A stretch of 64,000 nucleotides of DNA from NCBI GenBank assembly GCA_964639245.1, contig CAZXCU010000002.1, positions 62,001 through 126,000 on the forward strand, written 5' to 3'. Origin of the DNA: SB15 sp964639245. Its GTDB lineage: Bacteria; Chloroflexota; Anaerolineae; Aggregatilineales; J027. Made by a program: the position numbers and the translations under genes. Shown here in pieces: positions 16,808 to 25,818 of the stretch (within the stretch, counting starts at the first letter, position 1; each line of letters begins with the position of its first letter). The notes under the pieces were generated by a model. That model was given only the letters and a program-made list of their open reading frames with translations, made no database searches and had not been told where the DNA came from.

Positions 16808-17932
16808 ATGGCAAAGTTAATCGGCATTTTAACCGCAGGTGGCGACACCCCCGGCTTGAACGCGGCTATCCGGGCGGTGGGCAAAGCGGGCATGAACGCC
16901 TACAACATGGAAATTATCGGTTTTCGGGATGGCTTTCGCGGATTGATGGAAAATCGCTTCATCCGTCTGGACTCCGCCGCGCTGTCCGGCATTTTGACCA
17001 TCGGTGGCACGATTCTTGGTACGAGCCGCGATAAGCCTTACAAAATGCCTGTCGGGAACAAAGAACTCGATATGACAGAGGTGATGGTCAACAACTATCA
17101 CAAACACAATCTGGATGGTCTGGTGTGTTTGGGCGGGGGAGGCACACAAAAAAATGCCTACCATCTGGCGCAGCAGGGACTAAATATCATCACCATGCCC
17201 AAAACAATTGACAATGATGTGGGCATGACCGACATTACTTTTGGGTATGATACTGCCCTGACCATCGCTACCGAAGCGATTGACCGCCTACACAGCACCG
17301 CCCATAGTCATCATCGGATTATCGTGGTTGAAATTATGGGGCATAACACGGGTTGGCTGGCCTTGGGTGCGGGTGTGGCGGGCGGATCTGATGTTATCCT
17401 CATCCCCGAAATCCCCTACGATATCGACATCATCGCAGAATCCATCATGCAGCGGATGCGAAGTGGCAAAACCTTTAGCATCGTGGCGGTTTCCGAAGGC
17501 GCAATGCCCAAAGATATTGCCGAAAAACTCCACCAAGCCGAAAAAACGATTGAAAGTGCCAAAGACAAAGACGAAAAAAATGCTGCCAAAGAAACGCTCA
17601 AAATCATTGAAGCAGAACGTGCCAGCAGCACCCAGCGTCTGACCCAAGAATTAGAAAAACGCACCCGTTTAGAATCACGGGTCACGATTTTGGGACATGT
17701 CCAGCGCGGCGGAATCCCTTCGCCTGCTGACCGCCTCCTTGCTACCCGCTTGGGAACAGCTTGCGCCAAATATATTCATGAGGGGGTTTTTGGCGTGATG
17801 GTTGCCATTAAGGGGGAAGATATTACCACCGTTCCCTTAAAAGATGTGGTGGGCAAACGGAAAAATGTCCCGCTTGACCACCCGTGGATTACCACCGCCC
17901 GTCAGGTCGGAGTCTGTTTAGGCGATGCTTAA
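16808..17932 (+). CDS. pfkA: 6-phosphofructokinase
   Basis: A 374-residue PfkA-family enzyme that phosphorylates fructose 6-phosphate in glycolysis. It has TAGGDTPGLNAA, the catalytic loop PKTIDNDVG (D135, D137) and substrate residues EIMGHNTGW and HVQRGGIPSP. The donor-site motif is GGGGTQ (109-114). The position of E. coli Gly104 is Gly, as in ATP users, while the usual Asp103 is replaced by Gly111, and PKTIDND carries the lysine common in PPi or mixed-type enzymes. The donor is therefore uncertain. A charged helical insertion (about 228-280) makes it longer than E. coli PfkA (320). Its end overlaps glycerate kinase by 15 bases, convergently. Confidence 0.9.
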   Translation: MAKLIGILTAGGDTPGLNAAIRAVGKAGMNAYNMEIIGFRDGFRGLMENRFIRLDSAALSGILTIGGTILGTSRDKPYKMPVGNKELDMTEVMVNNYHKHNLDGLVCLGGGGTQKNAYHLAQQGLNIITMPKTIDNDVGMTDITFGYDTALTIATEAIDRLHSTAHSHHRIIVVEIMGHNTGWLALGAGVAGGSDVILIPEIPYDIDIIAESIMQRMRSGKTFSIVAVSEGAMPKDIAEKLHQAEKTIESAKDKDEKNAAKETLKIIEAERASSTQRLTQELEKRTRLESRVTILGHVQRGGIPSPADRLLATRLGTACAKYIHEGVFGVMVAIKGEDITTVPLKDVVGKRKNVPLDHPWITTARQVGVCLGDA

Positions 17933-19024
17933 CACATTGCCGATTTGACAGGCGGTATGACTCAGCCAATCCGCCGCGTTTTGCATGGCTTCTTCCACGC
18001 TGGCAGGACGCGGCATCAGGCTGAACATGGCCTGAAAAAGCGGGTGATTTTCCGTCGGCATACTTCCCGCAATCGCAATCACCGGAATCCCATGTTGTGC
18101 GGCATGGTGAGCAATCACAGCAGGGGCTTTTCCCTGAGTCGTCTGGGTATCGAGCTGCCCTTCGCCCGTGATAATCACATTACATTCGGCGATTTTTTCC
18201 CGATACCCCAGAAACTCAATCAGGGTGTCCGCGCCCGGAACGAGTTTCGCCCCTGTTAGCGCCGCCAATCCTCCGGCGATTGCGCCTGCTGCCCCCCCGC
18301 CTTTGAGCGTTCGCACATCATGCCCCGTCTGGTCGGCAATCACGGTGAAAAAGTGGGTGAGATTTTGCTCCAACAATGCCACCTGTTCGGGGGTTGCGCC
18401 TTTCTGCGGGGCAAACACGGCGGCTGACCCGTTTGCCCCAAGCGGCGGATTTTCAACATCACACAAAATTAAAATTTCAAGATGTTCGAGTGCCGGATTG
18501 GGTTCAACGGTATGCAAATCACCCGCGCCAACCCCGCCAAATCCAATCGGAGCGCCGTGTTGATCCAATAATTTCACGCCGAGCGCCTGTAAACACCCCG
18601 CCCCACCATCGGTTGTGGCGCTGCCCCCGACTCCCATGATGATGCGTTTTGCCCCGTGCGAAACCGCGTGCTGCATGAGTTGGCCTGTGCCATAGGTGGT
18701 CGCGTGGAGGGCATCTTTCCGCGCTCCAACCAGCGCCAAGCCGGAAGCACGCGCCATTTCAATCACGGCGGTTGTCCCATCGGGCAAAAATCCGTAATCG
18801 GCGTGAATCGGTTCGCCCAACGGATTGTTGACTTCGACGGTGTGGCGTGTGCTGCCCGCCTGACTCAGCATGACCGCCAGCGTGCCATCGCCGCCATCCG
18901 CCAAGGGCAGACGCAGAATCTCACAGGCAAGGCGCGAATTTTCGATTCCCTGTGCGATGGCTTCGGTAGCTTCAATAGCGTCTAAACTACCCTTAAATGC
19001 GTTCGCGGCAATGCCGATTTTCAT
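17918..19024 (-). CDS. Glycerate 2-kinase (GlxK family)
   Basis: A 368-residue glycerate kinase of the GlxK/GarK type. It begins IGIAANAFKGSLDAIEA and contains LADGGDGTLAVM, MGVGGSATTDGGAGCLQALG and ITGEGQLDTQT. It phosphorylates D-glycerate, normally feeding 2-phosphoglycerate to lower glycolysis. It starts four bases after the stop of the TIR gene at 19029, so both are probably on one transcript. Confidence 0.93.
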   Translation of the reverse strand: MKIGIAANAFKGSLDAIEATEAIAQGIENSRLACEILRLPLADGGDGTLAVMLSQAGSTRHTVEVNNPLGEPIHADYGFLPDGTTAVIEMARASGLALVGARKDALHATTYGTGQLMQHAVSHGAKRIIMGVGGSATTDGGAGCLQALGVKLLDQHGAPIGFGGVGAGDLHTVEPNPALEHLEILILCDVENPPLGANGSAAVFAPQKGATPEQVALLEQNLTHFFTVIADQTGHDVRTLKGGGAAGAIAGGLAALTGAKLVPGADTLIEFLGYREKIAECNVIITGEGQLDTQTTQGKAPAVIAHHAAQHGIPVIAIAGSMPTENHPLFQAMFSLMPRPASVEEAMQNAADWLSHTACQIGNVLSIA

Positions 19025-19028
19025 GATA

Positions 19029-19769
19029 TTAACTCTCTGTAGTATTTAGTGGAAACACTTCCAATGTAATTGAAGGGTATATGCCAGCTTCTGCTAAAGT
19101 CCGAGTATCTGGAATTCTTCTCAATTTTCCACTAATCTTGTGATAATTTGCTTCACTTATGAACACTTTTTCTGTTTCTTTAAGGCGAATCAGCCAAGTT
19201 TCCCCATATGTATAAGCTGGAGGTCTAATACTTTCTTCAATTGCCCACCAGATTTCATTTAATAGGCTGTTCACACTTAAGATGTCACTATAAGCAAATA
19301 TTCTAATATCTTTACTCAAATGAGAAAATTTACTTATATCTACAAAAATGCTGTTATCAGTAGGCTTCATATGTTCTGATTCAGGAGGTGGCAACACTTG
19401 GATTAATAATTTGAATGAAATATCGTAATTTTCTAAAAAGTCAACTCTTTGGATGCCAGCCAAATGATATTTAAATTCAGAAGGAATCTCTGTAGCCTCT
19501 ACGATGACGGGCAAAAATCGCTTTTTCTCTTCTGCGGCTAAATCTAGCTCTTTGCGAACATTGTCTGATTGCACCGAATGAGACGATAGCAGCAGCAAAA
19601 AATACTCACAATCCTCGATTGCCTTAACAATTTCGGCTGCCCAGACTGACCCACCGCCAATACCCTTGCGGTCAATCCAGACGCTGTGACCGGCTTTTTC
19701 TAAATCATCCGCCATTCGTAGCGCAATCTCACTGTCTTTGCGGGAATAACTGATAAAGACTTTTGCCAT
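19029..19769 (-). CDS. TIR-domain protein with unknown C-terminal domain
   Basis: 246 residues. The TIR domain (1-130) has VFISYSRKDSE, HSVWIDRKGIGGG and SDNVRKELDLA with E74 in the catalytic glutamate position. The C-terminal half (about 130-246) contains SKDIRIFAYSDILSVNSLLNE and a predicted beta-rich tail, and matches nothing I recognise. This 3' half of the gene is AT-richer than its neighbours, suggesting transfer or recombination. There is no membrane segment, so the protein is probably cytosolic. It could act as an NAD+-cleaving sensor or simply as a scaffold. Confidence 0.82.
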   Translation of the reverse strand: MAKVFISYSRKDSEIALRMADDLEKAGHSVWIDRKGIGGGSVWAAEIVKAIEDCEYFLLLLSSHSVQSDNVRKELDLAAEEKKRFLPVIVEATEIPSEFKYHLAGIQRVDFLENYDISFKLLIQVLPPPESEHMKPTDNSIFVDISKFSHLSKDIRIFAYSDILSVNSLLNEIWWAIEESIRPPAYTYGETWLIRLKETEKVFISEANYHKISGKLRRIPDTRTLAEAGIYPSITLEVFPLNTTES

Positions 19770-19820
19770 CGCCCCTCTTTTCTATAAAAAATCGGGCAGT
19801 TTGGAGCTGCCCATTTTAAA

Positions 19821-20303
19821 TTAACCACAATCCGCCGGGCGTTCATTGGAAAGCGCGGCCAGTGGCAGCCACCCATTCCAGCCTTTTTCCGCATCGCTTG
19901 CCCGCGCATATACCCAGTAGGTGGTATCGTCCTGCAAATAGACAAAATCGCTGCCATCATTTTGACGGCTCACCAGGACTGCATCGCATTTTGCCAATGC
20001 CTGTTCGCCTGTCGGATTTTCGACCCCCGCCGCAATTGAAAAAATCACGGGTTCAAGCGCGTAAAGGGTGTCACCTTCTGCCATCAGGGTTCCGGTAATG
20101 TAAGTGGGAATGGGGGCGGGTGTGGCGGTGGCAAAAATCACCGCGCCGTCGTTTTCAACCTCGTTATCATCACTCAGCGCAACAATGACCGCCGCCAGCA
20201 GCAGCAGCCCGCCAATAATTGCTCCGGCAACGACCATACCGGGGGACACAATTGAAGCATCGGCTTTGGGTCGCATTTTTCGTGGTGGAGTTTGGTTCGT
20301 CAT
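19821..20303 (-). CDS. Membrane-anchored protein with SH3-like tail
   Basis: 160 residues. A short cytoplasmic N-terminus precedes one membrane helix (GMVVAGAIIGGLLLLAAVIVAL). A Thr/Pro-rich stretch (FATATPAPIPTYITG) follows, then a small beta domain with DFVYLQDDTTYWVYARA and GWNGWLPLAAL, typical of extracytoplasmic SH3-like domains. Function unknown. It lies 51 bases upstream of the TIR gene on the same strand and could share its transcript. Confidence 0.65.
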   Translation of the reverse strand: MTNQTPPRKMRPKADASIVSPGMVVAGAIIGGLLLLAAVIVALSDDNEVENDGAVIFATATPAPIPTYITGTLMAEGDTLYALEPVIFSIAAGVENPTGEQALAKCDAVLVSRQNDGSDFVYLQDDTTYWVYARASDAEKGWNGWLPLAALSNERPADCG

Positions 20304-20420
20304 CTCGTATCCTCGTGTGTACTGCGCTTAATATTACCAAGTCCTTGCTCTCCCCCAAAACATTTTCTACACTTAGTTATCAGCTAGCGGTTATCAGTTA
20401 TCAGGGGCATTAGCCAAAAA

Positions 20421-20458
20421 CCGATTTCCGAAAACTGAAAACCGATTACCGAAAACTG
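20421..20458 (+). repeat. Direct repeat pair in intergenic region
   Basis: CCGATTTCCGAAAACTG (20421-20437) and CCGATTACCGAAAACTG (20442-20458), one mismatch, 21-base period. They lie just before the permease start and after a stretch with repeated TTATCAG words (20377-20403). Confidence 0.7.
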
Positions 20459-20465
20459 TGTACTG

Positions 20466-21710
20466 ATGACTGGAAAAAATCCTGTGTCCTATACCGAATT
20501 TCTCAAGCGACTATTTACTGTTGTACTCGTGGTGGTCATTGTGCTGGCGCTGTGGCATCTGCGTACCATTGTTTTGATGGGTTTTCTGGCGACCATTATT
20601 TCCATTTCGCTGAGTATTCCCGTTGCCCGCTTGCAGTCTGATGTCGGGTTGAGTCGGGGTGTTTCGATTGCGCTGACAGTGATCGGGGTGCTGCTCCTTT
20701 TAGGGCTGCTCATCACATGGATTTTGCCGACGGTGGTGGTGCAGATGGCAGAACTCGGCTCAGATTTGCCGGATGCGTTTGACCGTTCCGCCGATGCCTA
20801 CAGCGAATGGCGCAGCAAAAATTCTACGATTGCCTCCTTTTTGCCAGAAGCCAATTCGCGGGAAATTCGCCGTTCGCTCGGTTTTACCGGGGAAAATCTC
20901 GACCAACCCCCTATCGATTTAGCAGATGTAACGGGATTCGCGCTGCCCGCCTTGCAGGGGATTGGTAGCTTTTTAGCCGGGGCAATTGCCAATATTTTAA
21001 TTATCCTTATCGTGTCGATTTTTCTGCTGGTTGACCCGATGGACTATGCAACTGGTGGGTTGATGCTGTTTCCGCGCAGCTATCAGGCACGCGCCTTAGA
21101 AATTATGTTGGAACTGCGCCGCACCCTGATTACATGGCTAACCGCGCAAACGCTCGCCATTACCGTGACAATGGTGCTTGTCTGGCTCATCTTGGGCATT
21201 ATTCTGGGGATGCCGAACGCGCTGGCGGTAGCGGTGATTGCGGGTCTGGCAACCTTTATTCCGAATATCGGTGTGATTATCCCACTTTTCCCGATTGTGA
21301 TTTTTACCCTTGCGGATGAACCGAACAAACTGCTTTTGATTCTGCCCGCGTACATTTTGATTCAGCAAATCGAAGGCAATTTCATCACCCCGTCTTTTGT
21401 GAAATCGGAACTCAACATTCCGGCGGGAACGATTTTGCTCTTCCAATTGATTGCTGCCACGCTGTTCGGCTTTTTGGGAATTTTGCTGGCCGTGCCTTTG
21501 CTGGCGGTGCTGATTACGCTGGTCAAGGAAATTTATGTGTATGACGCGCTGGGGATGCGCGGCGAACAATTGGAACTGGTGCAGGATGCAGGCGGCAAAA
21601 TGCAAATTATCCGCAATGGCAAATTAGAAGCCGTAATTAACGCGGCCCCTTTTGAGGATGGCAAACCCGACCCCGAAGAACCAGACGTGAAATTTGAGCG
21701 CAAAAAATAA
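20466..21710 (+). CDS. AI-2E family permease
   Basis: A 414-residue polytopic membrane protein of the AI-2E/UPF0118 transporter family. Two N-terminal helices are followed by a soluble segment (about 80-165) and about five more helices. The family's conserved region includes ANALAVAVIAGLATFIPNIGVIIP and LIQQIEGNFITPSFV. The family exports varied small molecules or ions, so the substrate is unknown. The C-terminal tail is charged and cytoplasmic. Its stop overlaps the glycosyltransferase start (TAATG). Confidence 0.88.
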   Translation: MTGKNPVSYTEFLKRLFTVVLVVVIVLALWHLRTIVLMGFLATIISISLSIPVARLQSDVGLSRGVSIALTVIGVLLLLGLLITWILPTVVVQMAELGSDLPDAFDRSADAYSEWRSKNSTIASFLPEANSREIRRSLGFTGENLDQPPIDLADVTGFALPALQGIGSFLAGAIANILIILIVSIFLLVDPMDYATGGLMLFPRSYQARALEIMLELRRTLITWLTAQTLAITVTMVLVWLILGIILGMPNALAVAVIAGLATFIPNIGVIIPLFPIVIFTLADEPNKLLLILPAYILIQQIEGNFITPSFVKSELNIPAGTILLFQLIAATLFGFLGILLAVPLLAVLITLVKEIYVYDALGMRGEQLELVQDAGGKMQIIRNGKLEAVINAAPFEDGKPDPEEPDVKFERKK

Positions 21711-22822
21711 TGCGCGATTCCCGTATCAAAATCGGTTTTCTCATTTCAAGTTTTCGCACCGGCGGCAAGGAAAAATTTACCGCCGATGTCCTCACCCATC
21801 TGGATAAACAGCAGTTCGACCCGTTTTTATGCGTGATGAAAGACGGAGAATTGCTGGACTCCATCCCGGATGAGCGCGTGTATCAAAAGCTAGCATGGTT
21901 TCGAGGGGACTTTGTAGGGGTGGCGTGGACTCTATATCGGATTTTGCGGCGGGAAAAACCGCAGATTCTGGTGGCGGTGGGCAACCGTTTGGATAGCTGG
22001 GTTGGGCGATTCATCGGGTGGTGGCTCGGTGTACCCGTGCGGATTCTGGAATTACACGGAGCGCGGGTGGTGGGCAATCCGCCCTTGATGCTGCCTGACC
22101 GATGGCTCAACCCCCTCACCACGCACTATCTCGCTATCGGGCCAGACATGCGCGACCAACTGATTCAAATTGAAGGCATCCCACCCGAAAAAATCACCTT
22201 GATTTTAAACGGGGTGGATACGGACATATTCCGTCCGCAAACCCAAGAAAAAATCACTCAGATTCGACGTGATGTTTTTCATGTACCGTCGGATGTCCCG
22301 TTGATTGGGTGTGTGGCGGGACTGCGACCAGAAAAAAATCTAGGGCGGTTGATTCGGGCGGTGGCACAACTGCCGAACGCACATCTGGTCATCATCGGGG
22401 AAGGCAGCGAACGCCCGAAATTAGAAAGGTTGATTCAGGAACTTCAGGCAGAAAAACAGGTGCAGTTGCTGGGGGTGCGGCGGGATGTTGCCGATTTGCT
22501 GCCTGCTTTTGAGATTGTCGCGCTGACTTCGCTTTCCGAAGCGACTCCATTGGCGGTTATGGAAGCGGCAGCGTGCGGGATTCCAGTGGTTGCGACGGCG
22601 GTGGGTAGCATTCCTGAGATGGTCAAAGACGGTGTGACCGGGTTCGTGATTCCATCCGACGATTTGGGAGCGCTGGTGGAAAAATTGACTTGGCTGCTGG
22701 CTCAACCCGACCAACGGCAGCAGATGGGACAAGCCGCCCGCGCTCATGCCATTGAAAATTTTAGTTTGCAGGCTTCAATACATGCGCGGGAAGCCTTGTT
22801 TAAAAAATGGGTGGATGGTTAG
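21710..22822 (+). CDS. GT4 family glycosyltransferase
   Basis: A 370-residue GT-B fold glycosyltransferase. The N-terminal acceptor domain begins IGFLISSFRTGGKEKFTADVL. The donor domain has VPLIGCVAGLRPEKNLGRLI and the E-x7-E motif region SLSEATPLAVMEAAACGIPVVA near 275-295. It transfers a sugar from a nucleotide donor with retention, probably to lipid or polysaccharide in the cytosol. It is translationally coupled to the upstream permease. Sugar and acceptor are not readable from sequence. Confidence 0.9.
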   Translation: MRDSRIKIGFLISSFRTGGKEKFTADVLTHLDKQQFDPFLCVMKDGELLDSIPDERVYQKLAWFRGDFVGVAWTLYRILRREKPQILVAVGNRLDSWVGRFIGWWLGVPVRILELHGARVVGNPPLMLPDRWLNPLTTHYLAIGPDMRDQLIQIEGIPPEKITLILNGVDTDIFRPQTQEKITQIRRDVFHVPSDVPLIGCVAGLRPEKNLGRLIRAVAQLPNAHLVIIGEGSERPKLERLIQELQAEKQVQLLGVRRDVADLLPAFEIVALTSLSEATPLAVMEAAACGIPVVATAVGSIPEMVKDGVTGFVIPSDDLGALVEKLTWLLAQPDQRQQMGQAARAHAIENFSLQASIHAREALFKKWVDG

Positions 22823-22867
22823 TATGCACGGACAGCATAGATGTTGTCCTTACAGTTTCACAGGTAG

Positions 22868-22887
22868 GGACGCGATATATCGCGTCC
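22868..22887. repeat. Perfect 20-bp palindrome
   Basis: GGACGCGATATATCGCGTCC is its own reverse complement and is preceded by CAGGTAG. It belongs to the GTAGGGGC/GTAGGGAC-flanked palindrome group also seen at 3464, 27111, 40849 and 57437. It lies between convergent genes. Confidence 0.8.
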
Positions 22888-22941
22888 GCGAAAAAGTATC
22901 CCTATTAAAAAACGCTGGATTGTCTACCAAAAATATCTATG

Positions 22942-23790
22942 TTACTTGAGAGACCAGTTCCGACTTTTCGCCCGTAAATTCTCGACCATTTCACGGGTTA
23001 CAGGCTGCTTGCCCATCAGCAAAAAGCCATTTCTGCCATGCTCATCTGACCCGCCGCTAATGGGCAAGTTCAACTGCTGCGCGATGGCAAGAAAATGGGC
23101 TTTTGCCGAGTCGTTCATTTCGGTGTGATAAATTTCGATGCCATCCAAGCCCATTGAGACCAGCGATTCAACCGCTTGTTGAGGCAGCCATTCCCCTTCG
23201 GCATCACCGGGAACTAAACACGGATGTGCCAGCACCGCCACCCCGCCCGCCGCATGAATCGCCGCGATATTTTCTTCCATCGTGGTGGGCCAAGGGCGCA
23301 CCTGCTGGATATTTTTCCGCAAAATGGGAACCCCATCTTCAAAAGTGGGCGCGATGCCTTTATTGACCATGACCTCAACAATCCCGGCGACCATCAGCAT
23401 ATTCGGGTTGAGCGCTTCCACTTCTTCAAATGAAATCGGATACCCCGCCTGCGTTAAATCGTGACAATAGGCGCGAATGGTTTCATTGTTGCCATTCACC
23501 GCCCGTTGAAGGTGCTGCTGCAAAGCCACATTGTCCACATCGATAAAATATCCCAGAAGATCGACCTGCGTTTTGCGAGCTGTCCAGTACGAATCTATTT
23601 CCACCGCCGGAATCCATTCAAGACCATACCGGGGAGCGATTTCACGGGCTTCTTTCGCTCCGCCCAGAACGTTATGGTCGGTGATGGCAATGCCGGTTAA
23701 TCCCAGCGAAGCCGCATGTTGGATAACTGCTTCGGTGGGATAGAGTCCATCCGAATGAGTCGTGTGCATGTGTAAATCAAAGGTTTCCAT
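22942..23790 (-). CDS. PHP-domain phosphoesterase
   Basis: A 282-residue PHP-family metal-dependent phosphoesterase. Metal ligands are visible in FDLHMHTTHSDG, ITDHNVLGGA, VAVLAHPCL and SGGSDEHGRN. Size and motif order fit the YciV/RNase AM group, which removes phosphate from 3',5'-nucleoside bisphosphates or trims RNA 5' ends. The exact substrate is an inference. It is a cytosolic, stand-alone gene, convergent with the glycosyltransferase. Confidence 0.87.
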   Translation of the reverse strand: METFDLHMHTTHSDGLYPTEAVIQHAASLGLTGIAITDHNVLGGAKEAREIAPRYGLEWIPAVEIDSYWTARKTQVDLLGYFIDVDNVALQQHLQRAVNGNNETIRAYCHDLTQAGYPISFEEVEALNPNMLMVAGIVEVMVNKGIAPTFEDGVPILRKNIQQVRPWPTTMEENIAAIHAAGGVAVLAHPCLVPGDAEGEWLPQQAVESLVSMGLDGIEIYHTEMNDSAKAHFLAIAQQLNLPISGGSDEHGRNGFLLMGKQPVTREMVENLRAKSRNWSLK

Positions 23791-23916
23791 GAGTTTCCTC
23801 TTGAATCTCTCCTTAAAAATATCATACTACGATGTCAGGGGAGCGCCCGATTATTCATCCTATGAAAGCACTTCCCTACGCTGTATACTTTGCGCGTTTT
23901 GCCACAAGGATAACCG

Positions 23917-24876
23917 ATGGATATTCTCATCTCTGGTTCAATTGCCTACGATTATTTAATGCACTTTCCCGGAAAATTCCGCGACTCGCTCATCGAGCAA
24001 AAATTGGATAAGGTCAGCCTGAGCTTTCTGGTGGAGGACATGACCAAACACTATGGCGGGGTCGCTGCCAATATTGCCTATACGCTCGGTTTGCTCGGTC
24101 ATCGTCCGCGTTTGTTCGGTGTGGTCGGGCAGGATTTTAACGATTACCGCCATCACCTCGAAGCAGTAGGGGTGGATACGTCTACCGTCGTGATGGACAA
24201 AAGCGTTTTTACCGCCTCGTTTTTCTGCAATACCGACAGAGAAAACAATCAGATTTCCTCATTTTATGCGGGCGCAATGGCGCTGGCGGGGAATTACATG
24301 ATTCAGGACATCAGCCCACAGCGTCCCGATTTTGTCGTGATTTCGCCGGATGACCCCAACGCCATGATCAGCCGTGTGCAAGAATGTAAACAAGCGGAAC
24401 TGCCTTTCCTCTATGACCCCAGCCAGCAGGTTGCCCGTTTGGATGGCGATGCCCTGCGCGAAGGCACACAACATTGTGCTGTGCTGATGTGCAACGAGTA
24501 CGAATGGGAAGTCATTCAAACTCGCACCGGACTCACACTGGATCATGTCACGGATGGGGGACGTGTGTTTATCAATACGCTGGGGCAGGATGGCTCAAAT
24601 ATCTATTTGAACGGGTCGGTGATTCACATCCCCATTTATGAACCGCGTGAGGCCAAAAATCCCACCGGGGCAGGGGATGCTTACCGGGCGGGAATTTTGC
24701 GCGGCATGAGCTTGAATCTGGATTGGAAAGTGACCGGACGCATTGCTTCGTTGTGCGGTACGTATGCGCTGGAACACGATGGCACACAGGAACACCGCTT
24801 CACCCGTGAAGAATTTGTGGCACGTATCCGCGAAAAATTCGATGATGAAGGCGCGTTAGACGCACTTTTAAACTAA
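23917..24876 (+). CDS. Adenosine kinase, actinobacterial type
   Basis: A 319-residue PfkB/ribokinase-family kinase. The N-terminus ISGSIAYDYLMHFPGKF and LDKVSLSFLVEDM, plus YGGVAANIAYTLG and FLYDPSQQVARL, closely follow M. tuberculosis Rv2202c adenosine kinase as I remember it. The anion hole and catalytic Asp are in NPTGAGDAYRAG. It phosphorylates adenosine to AMP. Proximity to S-adenosylhomocysteine hydrolase, whose product is adenosine, supports the assignment. AAGGA lies seven bases before the ATG. Confidence 0.85.
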   Translation: MDILISGSIAYDYLMHFPGKFRDSLIEQKLDKVSLSFLVEDMTKHYGGVAANIAYTLGLLGHRPRLFGVVGQDFNDYRHHLEAVGVDTSTVVMDKSVFTASFFCNTDRENNQISSFYAGAMALAGNYMIQDISPQRPDFVVISPDDPNAMISRVQECKQAELPFLYDPSQQVARLDGDALREGTQHCAVLMCNEYEWEVIQTRTGLTLDHVTDGGRVFINTLGQDGSNIYLNGSVIHIPIYEPREAKNPTGAGDAYRAGILRGMSLNLDWKVTGRIASLCGTYALEHDGTQEHRFTREEFVARIREKFDDEGALDALLN

Positions 24877-25668
24877 ATGATGCAAATTCGTCGCTGCCAT
24901 GACCCTGCTGTTCTGCGCCAATTTATGCGCGTGGATAAACCGCAAACCGCCTACGCCATAGGCGATTTGGACATGCCTTTCTGGGATGATTCCGAATTCT
25001 GGGGCGGGTTTGTGGATGACCAACTCACGGGCTTGGTGCTGATTTATCGCGGCTTTTCAACTCCGGTGTTGACGATGCACGGGAATGACGAAACAATAGC
25101 GCAGGTGTTGGATGCGATGCCTCTGCCAGCAGAGGTGTTTTGTATGTTCCCGGAAACGCTGCTGCCTTTGTTTGAAGATATGTATTCCGCCAGCCATCTG
25201 ATTTTTCTGTGGCGCATGTTCACCACGCCCGCAACTTTTCGCCCACCAGCGAATTTGCTGCCGATGACGCGCTTGACCGGGGCGGACGCTGACCGACTGA
25301 ATCACTTTTATTCCCAGTCGCTTGGCACGGAGGAAGAACTGCTGGCATTTAGCCCAACACAGGTCGAACACGGTGTTTTTTTCACCTACGAAGAAAACGG
25401 TACGATTTTGGCGGCGGCGGGTACGCATGTCGCCTCCCGTCAGGAAGGGGTGGCGGCGGTTGGGAATGTTTTTACCACGCCCCACGCACGCGGCAAAGGA
25501 CTCGGCACCTACGTTACGGCGGCGGTGGTTCAACAGCTTTTGCAGGATGGCATCGACACGATTGTCCTGAATGTGAAGCAAAACAACCATCCTGCGATTC
25601 ATGTGTATGAAAAATTGGGGTTTCAACCCCACCTCCCCTTTGTGGAAGGGCCAGCATTTCGGAAGTAA
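24877..25668 (+). CDS. GNAT family N-acetyltransferase
   Basis: A 263-residue protein that starts on the base after the adenosine kinase stop. The C-terminal GNAT domain has the acetyl-CoA loop VFTTPHARGKGLGTYVTAAV and NHPAIHVYEKLGFQ. The N-terminal half (1-125) is a diverged, second GNAT-like domain of the FR47 kind. Acceptor unknown. Transcription with adenosine kinase is very likely. Confidence 0.85.
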   Translation: MMQIRRCHDPAVLRQFMRVDKPQTAYAIGDLDMPFWDDSEFWGGFVDDQLTGLVLIYRGFSTPVLTMHGNDETIAQVLDAMPLPAEVFCMFPETLLPLFEDMYSASHLIFLWRMFTTPATFRPPANLLPMTRLTGADADRLNHFYSQSLGTEEELLAFSPTQVEHGVFFTYEENGTILAAAGTHVASRQEGVAAVGNVFTTPHARGKGLGTYVTAAVVQQLLQDGIDTIVLNVKQNNHPAIHVYEKLGFQPHLPFVEGPAFRK

Positions 25669-25718
25669 CCGTGCATGGACGGGAAGCGGGGAAATGAATT
25701 TTGTGACCCCACCCCCAG

Positions 25719-25742
25719 CCCCTCCCCGCAAACGGAGAGGGG
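25719..25742. repeat. GC-rich hairpin, CCCCTCCCC type
   Basis: CCCCTCCCC (25719-25727) pairs with GGAGAGGGG (25734-25742), one mismatch. The flank GACCCCACCCCCAG matches the other members at 4454, 5948 and 53845. Confidence 0.7.
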
Positions 25743-25818
25743 AGTCCAAAGCGCTACAGTATCTATTTAGAAGCTAATAGCGAACTGCTAACGGCTAATC
25801 GCTTATGAAGGAGAATCC

